Assembly: GCA_903970295.1 (NCBI GenBank)
Contig: CAJCHQ010000673.1
Location: forward strand, 1-7,406
From: Bryobacterales bacterium
GTDB taxonomy: Bacteria; Cyanobacteriota; Vampirovibrionia; Obscuribacterales; Obscuribacteraceae
DNA length: 7,406 nucleotides
Direction of reading: 5' to 3'
A program made the translations under genes and the position numbers. Positions 1 through 5,439 of this stretch are shown one piece after another. Position 1 is the stretch's first letter. Each line of letters begins with the position of its first letter. The notes below the pieces were generated by a model. It ran no database searches and was not told the origin of the DNA. It saw only the letters and a program-made list of their open reading frames with translations.

Positions 1-737
1 AGCATCTCGGTGATCGTGTGTGCCAATTTATCGGCTATGTCGGTCAAAATGTCATTTCCTAAAATGTCTTCATACTGCCAGGATATTCGGCAATGGTTGA
101 GCAGAAGTCGACCGCTATCTGTCACCGATTTGATCGCCTGATTAGCGTCGAAAGAAAGAAAGCGACCGCCGATGTCGAGGCATGCAGTTTGGATCGCATT
201 GCCCTGACTGAAGATGGCTATGTTGGTTGTGCCTCCGCCAATATCGACATTGGCAATCGTCTTGTTTTGTTCTTTTGAGGCGCTGGCTGATCCTGAGCCT
301 CTGCCTGCCAGGATGCTTTCTAAATTGGCACCGGCACTTTCGACGACGAATTCGCCGGCCAATTTACTAATCGCTTGCACAACCGCTTCCGCGTTACGCG
401 TTTTTGCGCTTTCGCCGGTGATAATCACCGCACCGGTTTGAATATCGCCGACCTTAACTGCGGCCTTTTCGTATTCGCGAGCAATGATCTCAGCCACACC
501 TTCGCCGTCGATCACACCTGAATCCAGTAACGGTGTGAAGAAAATCGGGCTCTGATAAACTATTTCCTTTTTTTGAATTGCCAGATGAGGAGTTTGATTG
601 ATCACGGCAGTGTTACCCAGATGCAGGCGGCTGAGCGTTAGATGCGTCGAAGTGGTGCCGATATCAATACCAACGCTCAAAAGCGAATCGAAGTTTTTTG
701 CATCTGTTTTAGCCGGCGGCAATTGATTTTCGCTCAA
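1..737 (-). CDS. eutA: Ethanolamine ammonia-lyase reactivating factor EutA, N-terminal part (cut by left window edge)
   Basis: I translated this frame by hand; it is open from a TTG at 735-737 to the window edge (245 codons plus two bases), about half of the roughly 470 residues of known EutA. EutA is an ATP-dependent chaperone of the actin/Hsp70-like fold that exchanges damaged cobalamin in ethanolamine ammonia-lyase. Visible motifs are a phosphate-1 loop SVGIDIGTTST (residues 21-31), the EutA-typical IITGESAKTRNA (105-116), ESAGANLESILAGRG (133-147), and a second phosphate loop NVDIGGGTTNIAIF (163-176). The TTG overlaps the eutC stop codon (TTGA), there is no ATG or GTG shortly upstream in frame, and no clear Shine-Dalgarno site precedes it, so translation is probably coupled to eutC. 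A second TTG five codons downstream is the alternative start. Family assignment is firm; the C-terminal half is outside the window. Confidence 0.93.
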   Translation of the reverse strand, partial: MSENQLPPAKTDAKNFDSLLSVGIDIGTTSTHLTLSRLHLGNTAVINQTPHLAIQKKEIVYQSPIFFTPLLDSGVIDGEGVAEIIAREYEKAAVKVGDIQTGAVIITGESAKTRNAEAVVQAISKLAGEFVVESAGANLESILAGRGSGSASASKEQNKTIANVDIGGGTTNIAIFSQGNAIQTACLDIGGRFLSFDANQAIKSVTDSGRLLLNHCRISWQYEDILGNDILTDIADKLAHTITEM

Positions 738-1504
738 GACAACTGTTGCAAACGCACGCCTGACAGTTTGTTTTTCATGATGCGCAAAACCAATTTGACG
801 ACGAACGCGCCTGCTTCTACTGCCGGTGTGCCTTGAATATGGATGTTGGACACCACTGTGCGATCCGAACTAATTGTCTGTGGACCTGGTTTGTAGGTGA
901 TGTAGGCACTAAGGCTTTCGGCTGAAGAAAGTCCAGGACGTTCCCCCACTAAATTGATGCCAACTGTGGCACCGACACTGGCAACAATCGAGTCGGCGAC
1001 GGCGACACGACCGTAATTTACAACCACCGCTTTGCCGAAAGAAATATTTTCGACCTCGAAACCATGTTCCAACATTGGCAAAAGATCCGGTACATTGGCT
1101 TCTACGGCTCGGGCAGATAGTCCATCGCTGATTACGATTTGCACATCTTTGTTCGTTGGCAAGCAGCTTGCCAATGCCTGGATGGCACTGTCAGTGGTGC
1201 GCTTACCTTTGAGGGGAAACAAGATATAATCATCTCGGCTTTCAGCCAGTGATTGGATCACCGGTAATTCTCGCTCGGCCACGAATCCTTTCAAGAATTC
1301 AGGACTCAACTGGCTATTGACGGCATCTTTAGCCAGGGCGTGGTCGAGGCGGAATCGCAGCCAGGCTGCTGTCGTCGGTCGGCTTCCGACTCGACCAACA
1401 CCAAGACGAGCCGGTGTCTCGCCCGCCGTCTCAAGCGCTCTTGCGTTATTGCTTTCAGTTTTCATCTCTCTTCTCGCTGCCAAAAGAATATCACAAGCTT
1501 TCAT
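734..1504 (-). CDS. eutC: Ethanolamine ammonia-lyase small subunit EutC
   Basis: Light (beta) subunit of adenosylcobalamin-dependent ethanolamine ammonia-lyase. With EutB it makes the oligomer that converts ethanolamine to acetaldehyde and ammonia, and it helps hold the cobalamin. Family signatures seen: TPARLGVGRVGSRP (residues 30-43) followed by LRFRLDHALAKDAV, VISDGLSARA (124-133), GRVAVADSI (165-173), LVGERPGLSSAESLSAYIT (185-203) and SNIHIQGTPAVEAGA (219-233). At 256 residues it is shorter than the 295 of E. coli, and the difference is in the variable N-terminus. Two starts compete. The ATG at 1502-1504 gives 256 residues but has no Shine-Dalgarno site. The ATG at 1463-1465 gives 243 residues and has a purine-rich GAGAAGAGAG just upstream. 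I report the longer form, but the shorter one is at least as likely. The gene is divergent from eutB and overlaps eutA by three bases. Confidence 0.95.
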   Translation of the reverse strand: MKACDILLAARREMKTESNNARALETAGETPARLGVGRVGSRPTTAAWLRFRLDHALAKDAVNSQLSPEFLKGFVAERELPVIQSLAESRDDYILFPLKGKRTTDSAIQALASCLPTNKDVQIVISDGLSARAVEANVPDLLPMLEHGFEVENISFGKAVVVNYGRVAVADSIVASVGATVGINLVGERPGLSSAESLSAYITYKPGPQTISSDRTVVSNIHIQGTPAVEAGAFVVKLVLRIMKNKLSGVRLQQLS

Positions 1505-1525
1505 AGGCTAAGATATCTGCCTGAA
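1500..1525. promoter_or_regulatory. Imperfect inverted repeat in the eutC/eutB divergent gap; possible operator
   Basis: The left arm TTCATAGGC (1500-1508) and right arm GCCTGAA (1519-1525) are complementary apart from one bulged T. Between them sits the eight-base palindrome AGATATCT (1511-1518), centred one base off the outer dyad. It lies in the short space between eutB and eutC and covers the upstream eutC ATG. Its position suits a regulator serving both transcription directions, but no regulator gene is in the window and the operator role is inference. Confidence 0.35.
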
Positions 1526-1527
1526 GC

Positions 1528-1531
1528 GAGG
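1528..1531 (+). promoter_or_regulatory. Ribosome binding site of eutB
   Basis: GAGG lies eight bases before the ATG at 1540. It confirms that start, which also matches the known N-terminus of EutB. Confidence 0.7.
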
Positions 1532-1539
1532 AATAGCAA

Positions 1540-2952
1540 ATGACGCTTTCATACACGGCTGCTGGTCAGCGTTTTACTTTTCAGTCGGTCAAGGAAGTTC
1601 TGGCCAAGGCGAATGAGGAAAAGTCCGGCGATATTCTGGCCGGTATAGCCAGCCGTTCGGAGCTCGAGCGTGTGGCTGCCAAGCACGTGCTTGCCGAGAT
1701 GTCGCTTGAACAATTGCGAAACAACCCAGTCTGGTCTGTCGACGACGACGAAGTTAGCCGGTTGATCGACGGATCGCTTGATGACGGGGCTTACCACCGC
1801 ATCAAAAATTGGTCGGTGGCTGAATTACGTGAATACATTCTCGCAGCTGGCACCACATCTGGTGAGATTGCCGATATACGCTTGGGCTTGACTGGTGAAA
1901 TGGTAGCGGCTGTAACTAAATTGATGTCCAATTTAGATCTGGTCACTGCCGCAAAAAAATGTCGCGTTGTTTCACGCGCTCACACGACATTGGGGCTAGA
2001 AGGGCGATTGTCTGCCCGCCTGCAGCCGAATCATCCAGCCGACGGCATCGAAGGAATTCGAGCCTCAATTTACGAAGGACTGGCTTACGGTGTTGGGGAT
2101 GCCGTGATCGGAATCAATCCGGCCTATGACACACCTGATTCGGTCGCCAAATTATTAGATGCTACGCATGAGTTGATCGATAAATTGGGATTGCCTACCC
2201 AAAATTGTGTTCTCAGTCACGTCACAACGCAGGTCAAAGCGATCGAGCGCGGCGCCTCTGCTGGTTTGATTTTTCAAAGTATTGCCGGTTCTGAAAAAGG
2301 CAACAAGGCGTTTGGCATCGATATCGCTATGCTCGAAGAAGCCTGGCTTTTAGGCAAAGCTAAATGCGACAATCCGTATGGTGCGGTCATGTATTTCGAG
2401 ACCGGGCAGGGCAGCGAACTTTCTTCCAATTCTCACAATGATGCCGATCAAGTGACACTGGAAGCTCGATGCTATGCTCTTGCCCGCCACTTCAATCCGT
2501 TTCTGGTCAACGATGTTTGCGGTTTCATCGGCCCTGAATATCTGGCTGATGGTCGCCAGATGATTCGAGCTGGGCTCGAAGATCATTTCATGGGCAAACT
2601 GACCGGTGTGTCGATGGGCATCGACGCCTGCTACACCAATCATATGAAAGCCGATCAGAACGACCTTGAAAACTTGGCGATGCTTTTGACTTGTGCCGGA
2701 GTCAATTATTTCATGGGCGTACCGATGGGTGACGACGTCATGTTGTCATATCAAACGACCAGCTTTCATGACATCGGCGCACTGAGAGAAATGCTCAACT
2801 TGCGCCCGGCCCCAGAATTCGAAGCCTGGTTGGAAGAAGCGGGTTTGATGGAAAATGGCAAACTCACTGATAGAGCGGGCAATGCCGCCTATGTACGAAA
2901 CCTGACGAAGAGCAAACTGGCCCGCGTGACGCGCTCGGCAGCTAGCTCTTAG
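1540..2952 (+). CDS. eutB: Ethanolamine ammonia-lyase large (catalytic) subunit EutB
   Basis: Heavy (alpha) subunit of ethanolamine ammonia-lyase, a TIM-barrel enzyme that binds ethanolamine and uses the adenosyl radical from coenzyme B12 to release acetaldehyde and ammonia. The 470-residue product matches my recollection of E. coli EutB nearly colinearly, and every active-site residue falls at the E. coli number: Arg160 and Gln162 in SARLQPN, Asn193 in GINP, Glu287 in YFETGQGS and Asp362 in MGIDACYTNH. Other conserved stretches are FQSVKEVLAKANEEKSGD (14-31), YEGLAYGVGDAVIG (178-191), GLIFQSIAGSEKG (242-254), AGLEDHFMGKL (344-354) and LNLRPAPEFEAWLE (419-432). The enzyme is therefore expected to be active. 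The protein runs about 17 residues past the usual end, with a basic, serine-rich tail. Start ATG has GAGG eight bases upstream. It diverges from eutC-eutA, and its last 11 bases overlap the convergent membrane-protein gene. Confidence 0.98.
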   Translation: MTLSYTAAGQRFTFQSVKEVLAKANEEKSGDILAGIASRSELERVAAKHVLAEMSLEQLRNNPVWSVDDDEVSRLIDGSLDDGAYHRIKNWSVAELREYILAAGTTSGEIADIRLGLTGEMVAAVTKLMSNLDLVTAAKKCRVVSRAHTTLGLEGRLSARLQPNHPADGIEGIRASIYEGLAYGVGDAVIGINPAYDTPDSVAKLLDATHELIDKLGLPTQNCVLSHVTTQVKAIERGASAGLIFQSIAGSEKGNKAFGIDIAMLEEAWLLGKAKCDNPYGAVMYFETGQGSELSSNSHNDADQVTLEARCYALARHFNPFLVNDVCGFIGPEYLADGRQMIRAGLEDHFMGKLTGVSMGIDACYTNHMKADQNDLENLAMLLTCAGVNYFMGVPMGDDVMLSYQTTSFHDIGALREMLNLRPAPEFEAWLEEAGLMENGKLTDRAGNAAYVRNLTKSKLARVTRSAASS

Positions 2953-3199
2953 GTGAATCCGTAAAATGTTGATCGTCGGTGAGGAAGCCCAGAATCAGAC
3001 CACTGACTCCGCCAATTACCGCTCCCCAGACGAAGCCGCCTTCGAAACCGAAGACCGGGGCGACTGAGGCTGGCAGCGGCCAATGCTTGATGATAGTGAA
3101 GCTGGCACCACTGACTAATCCGGTGATCGTACCGATGATGACAGTGCCTAACACTGGCAGACTGAGAACTTCGCCTTCTTTAGTTTGCTTCTTGTCCAT
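2942..3199 (-). CDS. Small two-helix glycine-zipper membrane protein, function unknown
   Basis: An 85-residue protein I cannot assign to a named family. It has a charged N-terminus (MDKKQTKEGE), a first hydrophobic segment at about residues 14-37, a short loop with HWPLPAS, a second hydrophobic segment at about 47-73, and a polar C-terminus (TDDQHFTDSPKS). Both segments carry glycines every fourth residue: G23, G27, G31 in the first and G55, G59, G63, G67, G71 in the second. Such glycine zippers usually mean tight helix packing or oligomerisation in a membrane. The gene is supported by GAGG six bases before the ATG and by a good extended -10 element upstream. Its stop codon lies inside the end of the convergent eutB. 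It lies 129 bases downstream of the Nudix gene on the same strand but seems to have its own promoter. Real gene likely; function unknown. Confidence 0.75.
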   Translation of the reverse strand: MDKKQTKEGEVLSLPVLGTVIIGTITGLVSGASFTIIKHWPLPASVAPVFGFEGGFVWGAVIGGVSGLILGFLTDDQHFTDSPKS

Positions 3200-3257
3200 A
3201 AGATTCCTCGGCTTAGCCTGAGCTAATCAAGCGTGCGTGCACTATTTCTCGCAGCGA

Positions 3258-3266
3258 AGTATACCA
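3258..3266 (-). promoter_or_regulatory. Extended -10 promoter for the small membrane protein gene
   Basis: On the minus strand this reads TGGTATACT: a TGn extension followed by TATACT (five of six matches to TATAAT). A good -35 element is not evident at the right distance, as expected of extended -10 promoters. Transcription would start near 3251, giving a leader of about 50 bases before the ATG at 3199. Confidence 0.5.
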
Positions 3267-3328
3267 TTCCGCTGGCCTCAACTTACGCTCACCAGCCATT
3301 CTCGTTACGCGACTGAGATTTAGGCTTA

Positions 3329-3880
3329 TCAAGAATGTTGTTTGTGCACCCATTCGCTATAGAGGAAGCAAATTCCAGCTACTGTCTTGGCATCCCGCAC
3401 TTTGCCATGGAGCACTAATTGCCAGGCTTCGACTATGGGCAGAATCAGGACGTCTGTTTCTTCGTCCTCGTCTAAGTTCTTTTCGGCGAGCTCTACATTA
3501 GTCGCTCGGTACAAATAAAGAAGTTCGTTGCAAAAACCAGGAGCAGTAAAGAAAGGCGGCAATGTCTCCCAATCGTGAGCGATGTAACCGGTTTCTTCAG
3601 TTAGCTCCCTCTGGGCTGCGCGCAAAGGTTCTTCGCCTATTTCAATTCGGCCAGCCGGAAACTCGATTAATTCTTCGTCGACACAGTAGCGGTATTGCTT
3701 GATCAGCACACATTGGTCGGGCTGGGGCTGACAGAGGATGACGGCACCGCCATTGTGCTCGACTAACTCTCGCTTTATGCTTTTGCCATCGAGCTCTAAA
3801 GTGTCGAGGCGCAGATTAATGATCTCGCCTTCATATATGCGTTCGCTGGCAGTTTTGTTTTTGACTGTGAAGAGTGGCAT
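3329..3880 (-). CDS. Nudix hydrolase, ADP-ribose pyrophosphatase (NudF/YqkG-like)
   Basis: A 183-residue cytoplasmic enzyme expected to cleave ADP-ribose or related nucleoside-diphosphate sugars to AMP plus a sugar phosphate, with Mg2+. The Nudix box matches GX5EX7REUXEEXGU exactly at residues 77-99: G77, E83, then RELTEETGY at 91-99. Family context fits ADP-ribose pyrophosphatases: QYRYCVDEELIEFPAGRIE before the box, FFTAPGFCNELLYLY (110-124) where these enzymes have the A-P-G-F-x-x-E type motif, an acidic DEDEE loop (137-141) and RDAKTVAGI (162-170) near the end. The length is typical. The ATG at 3880 has only a weak purine stretch upstream, but no other in-frame start precedes it closely. 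It ends with two stop codons in a row (TGA TAA). It diverges from folC across 113 bases. The exact substrate cannot be read from the sequence; related enzymes cleave other NDP-sugars. Confidence 0.93.
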   Translation of the reverse strand: MPLFTVKNKTASERIYEGEIINLRLDTLELDGKSIKRELVEHNGGAVILCQPQPDQCVLIKQYRYCVDEELIEFPAGRIEIGEEPLRAAQRELTEETGYIAHDWETLPPFFTAPGFCNELLYLYRATNVELAEKNLDEDEETDVLILPIVEAWQLVLHGKVRDAKTVAGICFLYSEWVHKQHS

Positions 3881-3925
3881 TTTTCTGGTCTCGTAAACAA
3901 ACGCAAACCTACTCCTAAAGAGTGG

Positions 3926-3963
3926 TTAGTGCTTAGTGAAGAAACCATCGTAGCAGGTATGAT
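3926..3963 (+). promoter_or_regulatory. Candidate folC promoter with tandem TTAGTG repeat
   Basis: TATGAT at 3958-3963 matches five of six bases of a -10 box and would start transcription near 3970, about 24 bases before folC. No good -35 hexamer is at the ideal spacing. Instead TTAGTG occurs twice, seven bases apart (3926-3931 and 3933-3938), close to where a -35 or activator site would lie. Weak evidence. Confidence 0.3.
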
Positions 3964-3993
3964 TCTCACCCCGACACTTGGTAAATCACTTAA

Positions 3994-5439
3994 ATGAACT
4001 ATCTGGAATCGATCGCTTATCTGGACAGTTTGTCTCCCACTTTGGAGACCCCAGGGCTCGCTCGAATCAAGCAATTTCTCGCTTCTCATGGCGATTGCCA
4101 GAACCGTTTGCCCTGTTTTCATGTCGGTGGCACCAACGGCAAAGGCTCGACCGTAGCCTTTCTCGATAGCGTTTTGCAGCAATCTGGTTTAAAAGTCGGA
4201 CGCTTTACCGGTCCACATTTGCTGCGCTGGAATGAACGATTTCATGTCGATGGCTTGCCCATCTCCGACCACGACTTTGCGCGCTATGCGACCATTGTCA
4301 GAGGCATGTCGGAAGAATTTGCCAGGCAGAACCCCTCTGTCGGCGGCTTGACCTGGTTCGAGTTCATTACCGTCCTGGCTTTTGTCTACTTTAACCAGGA
4401 GAATGTCGACGTAGCGGTAATAGAAGTGGGTTTGGGTGGACGCTTCGATGCCACAAATGTTTTGGGCAACATTATTGCCACAATCATTACAAATATCGAT
4501 CTTGATCATACGCACATACTGGGTGATACCGAAGAATTGATCGCAATGGAGAAAGCGGGCATCATCAAAGCCTCCGTGCCAGTGATTACTGCAGCCACTG
4601 GTGTTGCCTGGCAAGTTATTGCCGATAGAGCGGCGGCTCAAGGGGCACCACTTTTAACCGTCACTCTTCCCGATCACTTTGTTCTGTCTCACACTACGGC
4701 TTGGCAGAATCAAGCTGCCGTGACGCTTTTGACTGAGGGCGCTAGAAAATGTAAATTAGATCAGATGCATCCAGCGCTGGCTGGACGCCATCAAAAATTG
4801 AATGCCCTGCTCGCCTTTGCGGCGTTCGTTCTTGGCCACTATTTTGCTCAGCCGGTTAATCAAAAACTGACCGCCGAAATTATGCTAAAGCTAGAATTGG
4901 CATGGTTGCGAGGATTGTCGCATGTTTATTGGCCGGGGCGCATGCAATTGCTTTCACCGACCGCGAGCACACTCGGTTACACGATTTTCGACGGTGCCCA
5001 TAATCCAGCCGGAGCCAGGGCTTTGCGTCAGGCTCTGAGCGAAGACTTTCCGGACAAAAACTGTTTGTTCGTCATTAGTTGCTTTGACAACAAAAACGTG
5101 GCCGGGATTTTAGAAGCTCTGGTCAGGCCAGGCGATCGTCTCTATTTTGCGGAAGCGGCCACCAGGCGCGCCACTTTTTCGATGGAGAAATTAGAGCAGT
5201 ACGCAATCGAGCTGGGCGTTCAATCGACTAGTTTTGTCAGTATCGAGCAAGCTTTTCTGGCTGCCAGGCGAGAAGCTAGTGCGAACGAAATCGTGGTTGT
5301 CACAGGTTCTTTTGCCACCGTGCGAGAGTCGATGTCGGCTCTCGGTTGGCAGACTGTAGAAGATGGCCGGCAAGAATCGGTTAAAATCGGAAGCGCGGTT
5401 GAGGTTCCTCCGCTAAGTAAGCACAGGAGCGGCAATTGA
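3994..5439 (+). CDS. folC: Bifunctional folylpolyglutamate synthase/dihydrofolate synthase FolC
   Basis: A Mur-ligase-like ATP-dependent ligase of folate metabolism that adds glutamate to dihydropteroate and/or to folates in the cytoplasm. Motifs in order: P-loop HVGGTNGKGST (residues 43-53); TGPHLLRWNERF (72-83), the usual SPHL region with Gly in place of Ser; IEVGLGGRFDATN (143-155); ITNIDLDHTHILGDT (165-179); the lysine of the EKAGI segment (K187), which in the family is carbamylated; GRHQKLNA (264-271); WPGRMQLL (313-320); DGAHNPAGARAL (333-344); VISCFDNKN (360-368) and VTGSFATV (436-443). At 481 residues it is longer than E. coli FolC (422), partly from a C-terminal tail of about 28 residues. 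The ATG is preceded directly by an in-frame TAA, so no longer start exists, yet no clear Shine-Dalgarno site is present. The stop overlaps the next gene's TTG start. Whether both activities are present cannot be read from the sequence. Confidence 0.95.
   Translation: MNYLESIAYLDSLSPTLETPGLARIKQFLASHGDCQNRLPCFHVGGTNGKGSTVAFLDSVLQQSGLKVGRFTGPHLLRWNERFHVDGLPISDHDFARYATIVRGMSEEFARQNPSVGGLTWFEFITVLAFVYFNQENVDVAVIEVGLGGRFDATNVLGNIIATIITNIDLDHTHILGDTEELIAMEKAGIIKASVPVITAATGVAWQVIADRAAAQGAPLLTVTLPDHFVLSHTTAWQNQAAVTLLTEGARKCKLDQMHPALAGRHQKLNALLAFAAFVLGHYFAQPVNQKLTAEIMLKLELAWLRGLSHVYWPGRMQLLSPTASTLGYTIFDGAHNPAGARALRQALSEDFPDKNCLFVISCFDNKNVAGILEALVRPGDRLYFAEAATRRATFSMEKLEQYAIELGVQSTSFVSIEQAFLAARREASANEIVVVTGSFATVRESMSALGWQTVEDGRQESVKIGSAVEVPPLSKHRSGN
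5425..5429 (+). promoter_or_regulatory. Ribosome binding site fixing the TTG start of the modular protein gene
   Basis: AGGAG inside the last codons of folC, six bases before the TTG at 5436. This strong site at ideal spacing supports TTG initiation and translational coupling to folC through the TTGA overlap. Confidence 0.8.

Noticed and set aside
1509..1514. TAAGAT as a -10 box for eutB
   Set aside because: It matches only four of six bases, no -35 is found at the right distance, and it lies inside the dyad; too weak to annotate.
1466..1539. Cobalamin riboswitch upstream of eutB or eutC
   Set aside because: The gap is at most 74 bases, too short for a full cobalamin riboswitch, and no B12-box-like sequence was seen.
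1..2952. Ethanolamine microcompartment locus
   Set aside because: Only enzyme and reactivase genes are present; no shell, aldehyde dehydrogenase or transporter gene is visible, so a compartment cannot be claimed from this window.
2979..3221. Plus-strand open frame opposite the small membrane protein gene
   Set aside because: The minus-strand frame has a ribosome binding site, a promoter and sensible transmembrane segments; the plus frame has none and is a shadow.
3213..3226. TTAGC/GCTAA hairpin upstream of the small membrane protein gene
   Set aside because: A five-pair stem in a leader with no T-tract; likely chance.
3796..4182. Minus-strand open frame spanning the nudix-folC gap
   Set aside because: It runs antisense to the conserved FolC P-loop region and overlaps the Nudix start; no family features.
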